Source: Lactarius indigo (lineage: Eukaryota; Basidiomycota; Agaricomycetes; Russulales; Russulaceae). From it: a stretch of DNA of 64,000 bases. The notes under the pieces are model-generated. The model saw only the letters and a list, made by a program, of their open reading frames with translations. It did not search any database and was not told the origin of the DNA. A program made the position numbers and the translations under genes. Positions 24,273 through 36,302 of the stretch are shown here, piece after piece. Where the stretch lies: NCBI GenBank assembly GCA_025766275.1, contig JAFKAC010000005.1, positions 1,922,001-1,986,000 on the forward strand, read 5' to 3'. Each line of letters opens with the position of its first letter. Positions within the stretch are counted from its first letter, which is position 1.

Positions 24273-24499
24273 CTCCTCCTTGAATGCGCCACACCGGGGG
24301 TATAGCAGAACTCATGCTCTTCTCATCCGATTTTCTCATTCAGGCTCAATTACTACCAAATTTGGTCTACTGTTCCTTGACACGCAGTTTTCTTTTTGTA
24401 TGACAAGTCTCCTTGTGTCGCAAAGGGTGTGTGTGCGATCAGGGTCCTCGGGAATTGTTTAAATCAATTGATTACTTTCCAGAAGTGGCATTTATACGC

Positions 24500-24896
24500 A
24501 CTCTACAGTTAAGAACGTAGATGCGAAACTCTCGCATGTCGAAAGGACATCGAGGGCGATGAGGGGGTCTCGAAGTTTGTTATGTACATGTAGACCAACG
24601 ATAGTACCCACGTAGTGAGCGGTGACTACGAATAGACCCGGAGGGCCACCAATGTATGAACAGGAACTTGACGAGGTCGGGAGTGCCAGGGCATAAATTA
24701 CAAGGGTAATTTGTGGTCTCAAAGTTTGACGCCATGAACGCAATCTTGGTACCTCTCCCGGAAGTTGCGCCGTGATCATGCTAAGGACTCTACGCGCTAG
24801 ATTCCGACGTTCAACTCTGGTCCTTGAGATGAAATAGTACTTGTGTCCTTCGGTTAAAATTATTATCAATCTGGGAGTCGCGAACAGGTGCAAGTA
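24500..24896 (-). repeat. 3' flank of DUF6534 copy 2 with decayed gene remnant
   Basis: About 24,510-24,600 matches sequences near 40.98, 45.42 and 49.53 kb. On the minus strand it reads NKLRDPLIALDVLS, comparable to NFRDLVVLNVLSDMREFHIH near 41.0 kb. It is probably the end of an old neighbour gene carried along by the duplications. I could not name its family. Confidence 0.45.
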
Positions 24897-26969
24897 TCAT
24901 ACCGGTTTTGGAACTTCGACTGTAAACCCTAGCTCCACATTGTGATCAGATTTGTTCTGTGAAAAGTCCATCGCGGTCGAACGGTGCACGGTGACAGAGG
25001 AACTGGTTCCTCTGGATCTGGACCCGTAGGCCTCACTCGGTGGCGCAATTTGGATCGAAGTTAAGTTGATAGAGTTATCCGTCGTGTCGGCGGATGACCG
25101 CTCACGGACATAATCCCGACTGTTCAGCCTGAGAGTGGAGACGGTGAGAAGCTGGACCCACGATAACACACCAACTTGGAATGAATCCTCACATGGCAAG
25201 CAAAGAGTTTACATAGCCTGTAGGACAAATGTTGGTTAACCATCTCTGCGCTTTTGACTCCTGCAAACGTACATTTACTCATTCCCCAGAAAAATCCCAT
25301 GTAGATTATCTTGTTGGGTGCAACTATGAACTGATCATAAAATAAGAAGATCTTAGAAGGTAAAAGTTGAGACAGAACTTTCTTACACTGATAGTCATGA
25401 CGGTACCAAAGAAGCTGTTCAGGTTAAGGTTAGTTTTGGTTAGTTGATCAACGCGGACGAGAAAGTCACCTTGTCAGCAAACCCGTATTAACGGTGTAAG
25501 CCATCAAGGTCATGATCATGGAATCAGTTCTGTGCGTGATCAGCTAGATAGACGGCATAGATACCAAAAGGACGCGCCCACCTAGCGAACCCGGTCTTCT
25601 TACGGTAGAGAGCCCAACACATCACTGCAGCGACCACGATGTCCACCAAAACGGCTGCAGACATCCCTACGCATGCCACCCCCTATTAAGCTGTTAGCGT
25701 GCGCGAATGTGGTAAAAGTCGAAGCGTACATAAAAGGTGGGAGCAGTAGAGTATCGCTTTACGGTGGCTCTAACGACGAGTTTTAATTATTTGATACACC
25801 CGAGGAAGAACCATATATACTCTTTTACGGTGAAAACTAGCATGCAAAGTTTGAAAATAATTCGCGGACGAGATAGTGAATGCAAAGTGGGAAACTCACA
25901 AATTCCAACGGCTACACAAGGTGAAAAGGGAGATGATTATGGATGCACATCCCAGGATAACGGAGCGCTTACAATTGCCGAGAACGAGTAATGCCGCCTG
26001 CGAAACCACATTGAATTTCAGAGATGCTTCCGTCAGTCAACTACGATAACTTACGATGACCATCGGGAAGAAGGTACTTTTGCTCACTGGTACGAAATTA
26101 ATTGTGGTTTGGGAATGCAGTAACCGACGAAAACTCCACCGATATAAATTCGTCTTGCATAATAGCTGCACCGCGTTAGGACAATGGCAGGTTAGGGACA
26201 GTATAAACGACGAACAGCTGCACGCAGGTGCCTGGGATGGTCTGTAGTGAACCTCGGTCAGTACACGACAGACAACCGAATGCAAAACGGACACCGAGAT
26301 TGATTTGAGGCTACATCAGACGGACGTGGCGTGAATGGCTATGAAGTTGAAGATAATTCAGGGTCACGTACGTAGGCGGCCCTGAAGTAGAGATCAGAAA
26401 CGACCTAGCTGCCCGAAAGCGGGTAGACTCACCACATATTGTGATCTATGATATCGATATCACCGAAATGCAAGATGAGGTACCTACGATGATGAGCACA
26501 TGGAGGACGTGTATGTATTACCGTCCTACCAGTAAATTATATAGGTGCATAGAATTGTGTGAACGGCTTCCATTACTCTGGATGAAAACATTTCAATGTG
26601 GACGGGCCGGGACCTGTGCTGGACAACATTACGCACATTAAGAACCCGATGAAGAATTTGAGTGCCTTCCTGTCTTTATTCCAATAGTGCCTGGGACTGG
26701 TCAAGTTTGTTGCGTCCAGAGACAAGGAATAGTTACCAGTAGTATATACATCTACAATAACAGATTTGGCAAGTCAGCGCGAGAAAGGAGAACGCGTTCA
26801 CTCGAGCTTACGCCTGCACGACTATCAAACCAAAGAGTCTACAAGTTCATTGGCTCAGGAAAAAATACTGGTAAAGAGCCCAAGAAATGACTGACGTGGA
26901 ACTGACGAGAAGACCAATAAAAATAGCCCCAAAGGCATTGCGGATGTGAGCGACAGGAGAGTCAGCCAT
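24897..26969 (-). CDS. DUF6534-like multi-pass membrane protein, copy 2
   Basis: The start MADSPVAHIRNAFGAIFIGLLVSS is at 26,969. The second exon reads LFGLIVVQ and the 15-base micro-exon gives CIYYW, followed by HYWNKDRKALKF. The terminal exon reads LNSRDYVRERSSA and ends in EVPKPV at 24,897. The exon-intron layout follows copy 1, with the same splice positions visible throughout. The R-TDS and LNSR motifs place it in the DUF6534 family. The tail between LNSR and the stop differs from other copies, with SRSRGTSSSVTVHRSTAMDF in the middle, but stays in frame. I found no clear frame break, although not every small exon was traced. A multi-spanning membrane protein is predicted; function unknown. 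Confidence 0.68.
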
Positions 26970-27000
26970 GTTGACGCAGTTGAGCTAGGTGACCTCAGGG

Positions 27001-27010
27001 GGTATATAAG
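27001..27010 (-). promoter_or_regulatory. TATA-like element of DUF6534 copy 2
   Basis: GGTATATAAG on the plus strand (CTTATATACC on the coding strand) lies about 32 bases before the start codon, at the position shared with other copies. Confidence 0.55.
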
Positions 27011-27857
27011 GTCCCTCCCCGAGTAAATGTTGATCGCAGCGAAACAGAGAAGAGAGGATAGAAGAAAACCAAAAAAAAAGGAGAGGTACTTGAATGTGGA
27101 CCATTTCAATTTTGTTTTTAGGCTTGGGACGAGCCATTTTTCGGGCTAGCTATGCTTGGCCTGACTAGTGTTGATCGAAGAAAATAACAAATTACCACAG
27201 GGGGGTTTGCGAGAGCTTCTCCAGGGAACCCACCTCGTCTTCTTCGTCTCTTCACAAATGAATCACTTCTGACTGACTTACAGTACCGTGCTGATGATGC
27301 CATCTTCGCTTACGAAGTGTCTGTCATAACTCACCAAGGCAGGTGCTTGTAAGCTCTCAAATGGGGGGCCGCCTTGCTGTCAAGCCCACACTCGCACTCA
27401 AAATTCGGGGATAAACGTCATTTTAGGTTGTCCCAAAACTTAGGGAAAGAGTTTATGATTGATTATAATGATGGAATTTGATTGTAAAGAAAAATGAGTT
27501 TGTGATCGAGCCCTGAACAATTTATAATCCGATTTTACTAACGGAGGTAATACAGTTGCCACTATCGCATCTTCAGACTGGCGGAGAAGTCCCACAGCGG
27601 TAAGACCTCGCTGATGGTCCACATGGGCCCTCGAAAGGGGTTTGCCCAACGTGGCTACCTAGGAGTGCGCAGCGCGTGCCAGCGCCAATGCCGTATGGGT
27701 CGGCTAGCTATCAAATTTAATCCGAGCAAGGAAGCCTCCCTCCTCTCCTCTCACGTTCACCCACTTGCAACCAGTCCACCAGGGGTCGTGCCGTGCCATG
27801 CTACTGGCCAACTCCCCTGGTAGGTCGTAAGACTGGTAGGCTCCCTAAATGGGCTCG

Positions 27858-27924
27858 GAAGGCGCAGCGGTCGGGGTAGCGGTAGCCCCCTGACGAGAAC
27901 TTTCGCGGGTTCGAAACCGCTACT
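27858..27924 (+). ncRNA. Possible tRNA-derived (SINE-like) fragment
   Basis: GGCGCAGCGGT resembles a Pol III A box and, about 45 bases on, GGTTCGAAACC is an exact B-box consensus. I could not fold a complete cloverleaf with anticodon arm around them, so this is not a tRNA gene. A tRNA-derived repeat is one reading and chance is another. Confidence 0.2.
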
Positions 27925-28012
27925 AACTGCCTGGCCTTGGCTGCCCCTGGGCATACTGTATTGACTCTTATCCTTGGAGATGGGTGGCAGATGGATGCAC
28001 CATGTGGATCCG

Positions 28013-28032
28013 GCTCGGGCTGCAGCCCGAGC
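28013..28032. repeat. 20-base perfect palindrome
   Basis: GCTCGGGCTGCAGCCCGAGC is its own reverse complement. It lies about 140 bases past the amylase stop and could form a hairpin in a read-through transcript. No further role is evident. Confidence 0.7.
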
Positions 28033-28170
28033 GCCACTCTGCGCCAAGTCTTTGCCCTTTTGCCTTAGCAGGCAGAAGCCGCGCAAATTCGATGGTTCAC
28101 GTATAGTCGACAGGCAAACCATGCCATTTATGACCTCTGGCCGAGGCAGAGAAAATACAACGCGAGACCT

Positions 28171-30165
28171 CTACCACATCCAACGACCCCTACATGCTAC
28201 AAAGAACAGCGTGCTCGTAACGACAACTGCCCATGTAACACGAACACCGGGTAACCCTGCGCTCTTCGCCAGTGTACCCGTAGCGATCCCTGGACATACA
28301 ATACCTCCTTGCCGAAGTGCTGTGGCGGGCATGAGTACCTGTGGCATGCCATACAGGCAAGGAATCGTCACGCCCCCCTGTGCGTCCGCCGAGACCTTGG
28401 TGCAGGTCAGGACATCCACCAGCGGCTCGTTAGGTTGGAAGACGGCGTCGGCGTGCCAGGTGAGGCCTTGTGGGCTCTCGCTGCCGATGTTTGTGAAAAG
28501 TGCGAGCATTGGCGGTTTGGATACCACCATTGAATGATCTTCGATCGAGAGGAACTTCATCTGTGCCACGATTAAGAAAGGGGCTCAGTTGGAACAATCC
28601 AGGACGTACGGGAGTCGTGAGGAAATCGGGTGAGTAGCTCGATGGCCTCCTTCCGCGCGGCGTTTAGTATTCTGAATTGCTGGACCAGGGGTTTTTCTTG
28701 CTGATAAGCTGTGAACCAAAGGCTGCAACAGAAGGATATCCGATGAAGAACGGGTAGATATGAAACGCGTCAGTCACTCACGCTTCACGATTGTATGGGT
28801 CGGCCCCTCCCTGGTACCCCTGCTCTTGACCTAGGACCGCAGTTAAGTTCGGCGTTTAGTCGGGGAGGCATAATAACCTACCATAGTAGACAATGGGAAT
28901 GCCATCGTGGACAAATGGGAAGGTCATGGCGTTACGAATGAGCTACCAGCGTCGTCAGACAATACGTCTACATGAGGAACACGGAAATAGGCAAGTAAAA
29001 TGTACCCCAGGATCTTTGGTCAAAGGAGGCTAAACGCGGCTGATCATGGTTCTCGACAAATGATGCCGTGCGAAAGAGACCGTTCTTGTACGTCTGTTGC
29101 GAACGATTCATGGAGCTCACAACCGACGAGAACTGTCCTTGAGGGTTCAGGAAGGCGTTCCTTAATTGGAAGTAGTTCGGATAGTCGAGGATGGCGTCGA
29201 AAACATCTGGAGGCATAAATGTTATTGGAGACGAATATCCCAGTACATGACTAGGTACTTACCGGTGTACCGAGCTGCGTAGCTGGTATCGTTGGCGAGT
29301 ATCTCGCCGAGTGTATATACGCCCGCTGATTTGACAAACTCCGGCCAGAAGTCCTTGCGAATGTGTTTGGCTGTATCAATGCGCAGCCCGTCAACACCAT
29401 AGTCCTGGACAAGCTTGGGTATCCAATCATTCAACTTCTCGACGACGAACGGATTCTCCGTGTCGAGATCGGGCAATGGTAGCTTTGAGTCTCCGAGCCA
29501 GCACTGTTCCACAGTCGTCTGATTTCCGGTATCTGTAGAATCAGCGACAAAGCATCGCCTATGAAAGTAGGACTCGTCGTCGAACGGTTTGGGGAAGTCG
29601 GTGAAATTGAATTTGGGGCCCGGAGCGGCCAAGTGGTTCACGACAACGTCCAACATGATGTACATGCCGCGCTTGTGCAGAGCTGCACTGAGAGCTCGTA
29701 GATCATCGGCGGTACCAAAATGGGGGTTCAGGGAGTAGAGGTCCGTAGTCCAGTACCTGCAGCAACGGTAGTGAGTTGGCACGTCGGGATAATCGACGGG
29801 AACTACACACCCGTGGAAAGCTTCACCCTGGGGGGTCGTACCTTCGAGATTGGTTGAGACCGGAGATATCCACACAGCGTCGAAATCCCATGCTTTGAAT
29901 GTAATCCAAGTGTTTCGTGATGCCACTCCAAGAACCCCCGCAATACATGCGCGCACCGGCGTCACAAGGGGCAGTCGAGTCATTTGGGGTCGCAAACCGG
30001 TCTGTCACTACCTAAAACCATTTTGTGAGACGCATACGTATCTGAGGGCGGCGGCGGGTTACCTGATAGATAGATCGAGTGCTCCAGTCCGTAGGCGTTA
30101 GCCGAAAACGCGGGAATCGCCAAGATAATTGTCCCAAAAAGGGAAGCAAGTGTATTTGCAAGCAT
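28171..30165 (-). CDS. Alpha-amylase, GH13, secreted, with C-terminal hydrophobic anchor
   Basis: The enzyme cleaves internal alpha-1,4 bonds of starch-like glucans. The start MLANTLASLFGTIILAIPAFSA is a signal peptide. GH13 landmarks follow: GFDAVWISPVSTN, GYWTTDLYSLNPHFGT, MLDVVVNH (region I), DGLRIDTAKH (nucleophile Asp), YTLGEI (acid/base Glu), FVENHDQPR (transition-state Asp) and GIPIVYYGQEQGY. The C-terminal part has beta-sandwich-like sequence and closes with a glycine/serine stretch and VTWAVVVTSTLFFVACRG, a hydrophobic segment that suggests a GPI anchor or a membrane tail. About eight exons are seen. No frame break was noticed. The substrate may be storage starch or fungal wall alpha-glucan; the tail makes a cell-wall role worth considering. 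Confidence 0.9.
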
Positions 30166-30784
30166 TCTGGTACCAATAGCCGAATAGCAGTGGGGTTGCA
30201 GGCGTTGCGTGTCTTGAAGATGATAGAAATGTGGCTGGTAGAAAGAATGAAAGAAGAGTAGTTCCTGACAAGTGGAGGGTATCATGACTTCCGACGAACG
30301 ATGCAATTTTACCCAATCAAGGGTTTGGCATCCATTCTGTGTAAGAGTTACCTCTCAAACTAAGCGAACGCCATGAAGCGAGGTGCTCAGTCTACTCCAT
30401 AGACAGCCGGAATTTGGGAAGCGTTCGGAGTGCACGTGTTCAGTTTACAGGTCAATGCGTCAGGTAGAATAGGTAAAAGCTCAGCACGTATCGATTCGAC
30501 GTCGGCATTCCCGATAGATATAGACGGAAGATGAGTGGAAGACGCTAGAATAATCTCCAGATCAAAGCAACCAACGGAGGATATCATAGGAAGAAGTGCC
30601 ACAAATTTTAGCGCTCAGATACAAGATAGTAAGTGTCACGAGAAAGCAAAAACAGGGTAAATATTAGCGCTAGAGCAGGTAATCGAGATGTTCCAAAGAG
30701 TCGCGCGATGGTTACGGTGTAGGAGGCACGGAACCACTAGCAAGTATAACCAAGAATAGAAACTTAACTCGGACAGATCAGCGG
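30166..30784. other. Intergenic: amylase upstream region
   Basis: No gene is supported in these 619 bases. The frame at 30,387-30,602 on the minus strand has no recognisable features. The region should hold the amylase promoter. Confidence 0.5.
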
Positions 30785-31859
30785 CTAAAGCTGGTAGACC
30801 ACTTCGATCTTCGCGGACCGCACCACGTTCACCCACCCGGGAAATCTAGGTGTTTAATAGGTCTTATAATCACTCACAGACTGGTTTCCGAGCACTGACC
30901 TAGCCTCCGCCCATATGGCCAACGAATCTCCCGGTCTGAGTGCCCCGATGATTTCATTATTATTCTTGTCCAAGACGACTTCATTGGTCTGCCAGGTTCT
31001 CGACGCATGTAAGTTGGTATATATCCTCCAATTGGGAGGTGTTTCCGTGGGGATGATCTCAGTTGGGTTTCGGACGAGGGCCAACTCGAGCCAAGTCCAC
31101 GAATTATTGAACGTCCCTTGGTCTTTCGGGTAGCTACTCCAACCTTGGTCGTGACTCTCCGTCCGAATGACGACGTGCGATATGAACTCGGAGTCCACGA
31201 TGGGTGAGGTGAGCATGGTCTGGAAGCGCCCTTGTCGGACCGCGAGAGGGCGGTTAAAGTGGCGCGTTGGCATGGCAAAGATGTCATGCGGGTAGTAGTC
31301 CGCAGCGGCTAGAATTATATCCACGAGTTCCAAAGGGAAGTGATGAAGGAAGATGTTGCGTGTAGCGATGACATCCGCGCGAGATGGGGTATATCGGTTC
31401 GAGGATTCGGACTCGGACGATATATCAGAAGATGCGAGGCTTGTGCTTGATTGGGCCGCAGGTATATCATAAGACCCCAGTAGGTCTGGCGACTGGAATG
31501 AATTGGCCTCAGAAGGTGGATTAGAGGGTATAAGGCTTGACGTTGAGTGAAACGAAGATGGACTGTACGGCCCTGGAGCGTCTGCAATATCGGGCTCTAG
31601 GAGGTGTTCTGGAAGGTACAGGACTTGAAGCTTCGCGCGATGGCTCTGGAGGAGGACCATGCGGCTCCAAGGGGGGTGCAACCGGCGCCAAACCCCCATT
31701 ATCAGAAGATGATAAATCGCTTGCAGCTGCGGGAGATTGGGAATCTTTCTGTACGGCGGAAGGAATCACAGCCATCGATGGATTCAACGCAGGGGTAACA
31801 TTGATAGAGCTAGATTCACGGACTGCGCGAGATGCGAACTTTGAAAAAAAGCTCGGCAT
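30785..31859 (-). CDS. Basidiomycete conserved protein of unknown function (possible +1 frameshift)
   Basis: From MPSFFSKFASRAVRESSSI the N-terminal third is rich in Ser and Pro and likely disordered. The body reads FPLELVDIILAAADYYPHDIF, VVIRTESHDQGWSSYPKDQG, TFNNSWTWLELALVRNP, LHASRTWQTNEVVLDKN and LRPGDSLAIWAEAR. After an intron, the last exon gives FPGWVNVVRSAKIEVVYQL and the stop at 30,785. This ending, GD-x-I-x-W-A-R-F-P-G-W, occurs in a family I know only as uncharacterised agaricomycete proteins. The N-terminal frame and the body are one base out of step somewhere in about 31,600-31,690, with no intron to explain it: probably another inserted base. The gene is divergent from capping protein alpha, 156 bases away. 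Confidence 0.65.
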
Positions 31860-32015
31860 CCTGGGCTGGGTATTGGTTTCGGTGACGATACACTCTTATT
31901 GTAAGCGCTTGGACACGCATTGCAGCTGATGAGGTGCTTTATATAGGCACAGCGGCCCGCTCAGCCCTCATCTTCGTCCTCGCCGTCCGTCCTCACTCTA
32001 ACGCTTAGCGTAATC

Positions 32016-33294
32016 ATGGCGTCGATGAGCACAGAAGAGCGTGTCCAAGCCGTTTCGCAATTCCTTTTACAGTCACCTCCAGGAGAAATTAACGATGTAC
32101 TAAATGGTCCCTTCATTGCTTTCGCCCGATATCAAGATCACGCCGCTGATATTGTGCAGATGTACGCACGCTCGTCGGGGATGACGAGAGCCTCGAAGCG
32201 GGGGTTCTTCCAGCGCTGCAGCAATATAACCTCGAGCAATTTACCGTGGCGGAGGTTCCCGACGCTGGGCACACTGTGAGCCGCCTTATACTCAGGCTTG
32301 ACCATCCCCGACAATTGCGTGATGCACACAGTCTATTGTGAGTGCAACAGCACAAATACCCGGAGAGCAGGATCGTTTTCTTGATCCGAGGTCAAAAACA
32401 AGTTTCTTGTTTGATCATCTGTCCCTGGTACGTCGTCAGGCCTCCCTAATTCCTCCATACCCACTCCCCGCTTGCTCCGTAGGAAGCTTCTGATCCGCAA
32501 ACGCACGAACCCGAGGAGGCTTCAGAACCTTTCCGGTACTCTCTTCGCGTTGAAAATATGTCAATAGTTAATTTTTATTCTTTCGCAGATCTGCCTTGGA
32601 AGCATCTACATTGCTGTACCTCTCCTCACATTTCAATGATGGGACGGCGTCTGTTTTCGCAACCCCCAATAATGTATCGCGCTTTATCGTCCAGGTCGTG
32701 GCGAATAAATACAATCCGGTGAACTTTTGGTGAGCCCGAGCCGGTTCAATCAACAGGATCTCGGTGACTGATTTGCAGCGATCCCGCAGGTCAGGACGAT
32801 GGCGTTCAGAATACATCGTCGACCTCGACACGCGGAAAGTCACAGGTAGAATCCTAGTCAATGTACATTACTACGAGCAGGGAAACGTAGCGCTCTCCGG
32901 CTTTCTTCGTACACGATGATGTACTCATGTCATACGCTTATCGTGCAGGTGCAACTTGAAACGAAGCACAACGCATCGATAACACTCCCGGCTTCAGTTA
33001 CCGCATCCTCCCCCAGTGTATCCTCGAAGAAGGTACTCGCTCTTATCGCGGACCAAGAGCGTGCATACCAGGAGTCGTTGGGGGACACGTATCATGAGAT
33101 GGGCGAGAAAACTTTCAAGGGCCTCAGACGAGCGCTGCCACTGACTAGGCAGAAGCTCGACTGGGATAAGGTGAGCCCTTTCCTTCTGAGCATGATGAGA
33201 TGAAATTCACCATTATTAGGTTCTGGGATATAAGCTCGGTGCCGAACTGTCGGCGAGCAAAGGTGTCTTTGGGGCTTCCGGAGGGTCTTCATGA
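32016..33294 (+). CDS. cap1: F-actin capping protein, alpha subunit
   Basis: The protein pairs with the beta subunit to cap actin filament barbed ends at cortical patches. From MASMSTEERVQAVSQFLLQSP it reads PPGEINDVLN, DVRTLVGDDESLEAGVLPALQQ, NLEQFTVAEVPDAGHT, FDHLSLEASDPQTHEP, LYLSSHFNDGTASVFATPNN, VVANKYNPVNFW, SGRWRSEYIVDL, LVNVHYYEQGNVAL, VQLETKHNASI, DTYHEMGEKTFKGLRRALPLTRQ, KLDWDKV and LGYKLGAELSASKGVFG. These are consistent along the whole family length of about 270-280 residues. Eight or so exons are joined without any frame break, so this gene serves as an internal control for the frameshifts seen elsewhere. It converges on the SAP-domain gene with 124 bases between stops. Confidence 0.92.
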
Positions 33295-33418
33295 GAGGAA
33301 TTACTACTAAGAAATATGTATTGGGCCGGTGTATACTCCATATAAACTATTCCGACCAAGAAGGAACTGCAACCCCAGAAGCAACAAGCTGAAATTACTG
33401 AATGTTTCCCGATGCGAG

Positions 33419-35753
33419 TTACAGATCTTGAATATACGCTTTCAACTCCTCGAAACTCACCCCTGCTCGTTCGACTGGCTCACCACGAGCATTGCAACCT
33501 AAAATCCGCATCCAAACCCTGGCCACGCCGTCCTCCTCACATCCTACTTCCATACCATTATCTTTCAGAATGTAGTACTCTCTCCCGGGGGTTTGCACGA
33601 CCGCGAGTGCCGGATGCAACACGCTCCCGCCTGTGGAAGTCAAATGAACGCTTTCAACATGATGGTGCCTAAGTGAACGTCGGTTCAGGAGTGAGGCAAG
33701 ACATTATGCGGAGAACACTCGCGCAGGCAAGAATAGGTTGAGGTTGGAAACCGCCTTGACAAGCACCGGTGGCGTCCCGTGTTGGGCCAGTCCTGCAAAC
33801 TCTTGTGCCATTCGCGGAGCGGACATCCAGGTTCCGCTCAAGCTGCCCCTTCGCATCAGTTCTCCGTTCAGAGCAGCAGCGTGTGAACCTTATTTACTTG
33901 CCTGTTACCAACGACGCACGCCAGCGTGTAGCGCTCTGCGATCGTGCGCAGGGCAGCGCCCTGAGGGCCCATCTGAGCCGTGCGGCGGAGCCAGTGTCGG
34001 CTGATACCCCGCTCGTATTCTGCGTGGTCGGCCCATCGCATGGCCTCGTCGAGCAGTGACCCGTTGTCAGGGTTCTCCTTACGTCGCTGTACGTACGCTG
34101 CCCAGTCCGCGCGTAGATAGCCGTCGCTAAGCGCGCCTTCCACGAAGCCGAGGACCTCGCATGTGGCCTCGAGGACGTGAAACGCCTGCAGGTGCCCCGA
34201 TCGGGAATTCCGGATAGTCACATACCATATTTCACCCTTGACAGTCTCTTCAACGTCCATCACGACGTCGTAAAGCCAGTTTGTTTGAATACATTTTGCA
34301 CGCCAGATCACAGTGGACAGCCCAAGCCAGAGCCGTGTCAACAGGAATCTAGGTTCTCGTTGACATGATGTACGAGACAACGATGAAACACCAAACCGCA
34401 GGGCCACTGTAAGCTGCTTCTCGTTATCTGGACTTGCCCAAAGACGCGCAGAAATAAGGCCACCGGGGCCCCGAAATACTGGCAAGAGGAAGGAGCTCAT
34501 AACCGCGTTCCTGCGTTCTAAGATTTCTTGTTCCCGCTGCCGAAGATAAGGCCAAAAGTTCATCATAAGTGAAGATGGGCCATAGTGCTGCAGCACAAGG
34601 GATAGACGCTGCCCGTAGAAGTCTTTGCAGAGCAGATAGTAGGCCGATGAGTAGACTGTCGGGTGTGTGTATGCGTACATTCAAATGGCCCGAAGCAGGT
34701 TGGGCTTACCAGCGTACCGAATGAGTCTAGAGACGAAGCAGCATCGGAACCGCTCCTGATCTGACAGACCACTAAGAATGATAGCCCAGTGTCGAACGAG
34801 TCTCCTCTCGGCAAGAGAAGGCGGGAGTGTGATGGGAGACAACGCCGGGGGAGCCATTGGTGCCGGAAAGTCCAAGTGCCAGCGCCTGATGGCAGTAGTT
34901 GGTGTCTTACTTCTGGCACCTTCATCGTCGTGCAAACCCAGCGCCATTTGTGTATCTTCCATGCTACCTGACGTCGCTGCGGGTGGCCGCATTATTTCTA
35001 AGGGCTTGAAACGTTTACCAGATGTAGTACTCATAGGTTGAGTTCGAACGGGACGCTGAGCCCCTGCTAGCTCAGGTGACAAAGCAGGACCACAGGAGAC
35101 AGGAGGGACAGGAACAGCGAGAGAAAGGAGATGGCTGGTAGGCGCGGAACTAGATATGGAAGTGGAACCCGCCGCTGATGAAGAAACAAATCCAACGACC
35201 TTCCGTTTCTTCGCCAGTGGCGTGGCTGGGACCTGACCCTGCGATATCTCGGACTCGGGAGGCAGCCGCTTCGAGGTGTTCTCCTGGGCAGTAAACGCCG
35301 GTGGCGTGCAATTTTTTTTAATTGGCGCTATCTGCATGTCAGGCAGCTGCTGTGGTGCGGGAATGACGGTTGGCGTCTGAGTGACCGCAGCACCCGAGAA
35401 TATATGCGCGTCGGAAGGAGCAGAACTCCGAGCCGTTCTGACATGTACTGCTGGGGGAGCCGGTAGACCCATAGCAACTCGTGTTGCTGCTAGCGCGAGT
35501 GTCACCATCAGCATGAAACAAGTCGGGCTCTCACAAAAAGAAAAAGAGAACCAGTTTCGGTACCAGATGATGTTTTCTGCGTTGAAGTTGGAGGCGGGGC
35601 ACTTGGGACGAGGTCTGCGAGCTTGCGTATAAGCGCAGCTTTTCCAAGTTTTGAATACCCGACAATTCGTCGCTCCTTGCAAATGGCTTTCAGCTGAGAG
35701 ACATTCAGCTTTGAAAGACCAGAAGGCAGAGCTGTTGAAAGAACTGAGGACAT
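33419..35753 (-). CDS. SAP-like domain protein, probably nuclear, function unknown
   Basis: From the second of two duplicated ATGs (35,753) the protein reads MSSVLSTALPSGLSKLNVSQ, then LKAICKERRIVGYSKLGKAAL and IRKLADL. This is a SAP-type helix-turn-helix of about 35 residues used for DNA or RNA contact. A long low-complexity region follows with TPLAKKRKVVGF, a likely nuclear localisation signal. The C-terminal half is folded: LVRHWAIILSGLSDQERFRCC, AYYLLCKDFYGQRLSLVLQ, NFWPYLRQREQEILERR, ADWAAYVQRRKENPDNGS and WADHAEYERGISRHWLRR. The last exon ends in FEELKAYIQDL. Similar proteins are frequent in mushrooms, and I know no assigned role. Four to five exons are seen. Confidence 0.7.
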
Positions 35754-35787
35754 GCTGAGCTGTTGAAAGAACTGAGGACATGCTGAG
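35732..35787. repeat. 28-base tandem duplication spanning the start codon of the SAP gene
   Basis: Two adjacent identical 28-base units (35,732-35,759 and 35,760-35,787) each contain an ATG on the minus strand, at 35,753 and 35,781. As 28 is not a multiple of three, the upstream ATG opens a different frame from the SAP protein. Confidence 0.9.
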
Positions 35788-36302
35788 CTGATGGAAAGAA
35801 GCGAGAAGTGGTTGATAGTGATCCAGCGAACCGTCACGATCGCCCTTGGTGGATCTTACCGTGGCACACCGCAATCTAAGTCCCACCGTCACGGCCGAGA
35901 AACGTCGAGTCTGAGTCCGCAACAACTCTAGGTTGCAATTGTGTGTCTTTCTAAACCCCACCTGGGCCAGCTTGCACAGGATGTCCTAAGGGCTATATGC
36001 AGGGACGAAAAAAGGCTTAGATATATACATTCGCGACACCGCTCACTACATGAGTATGGTAATGTAAGACGAGGGCCTGGGTGCCAGGTTGTTTTACAAG
36101 GGTGACGACTCGGAGTGCCAGTGGTATCTAGAGATTGCCTCTACAACATTAGTCCGCAGTACATCCCCCGAGTTGCGCCATGAACGCGCTAAGATCCTAC
36201 ACGCTCGGTTCCGACGCTTGAGCCTGGTTTTGAAAAAGAATGACTTTCGCATCCTGCAGAAAAAGTGAGCACCAATCTGGGAGTCGCGAGCAGGTACAAG
36301 AA
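35788..36302. other. Intergenic: SAP gene upstream and DUF6534 copy 3 3' flank
   Basis: About 36,040-36,300 is similar to the flanks following the other DUF6534 copies (shared CGCTAAG...TACACGCTCG and ACCAATCTGGGAGTCGCGAG). No gene is supported. Confidence 0.5.

Larger units (their letters stand above)
27011..28170. other. Intergenic between DUF6534 copy 2 and the amylase
   Basis: No protein gene is supported. The left part (about 27,120-27,180) resembles the upstream flanks of other DUF6534 copies. The right part holds a possible tRNA-like segment (about 27,860-27,920) and a 20-base palindrome at 28,013-28,032. Confidence 0.5.
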
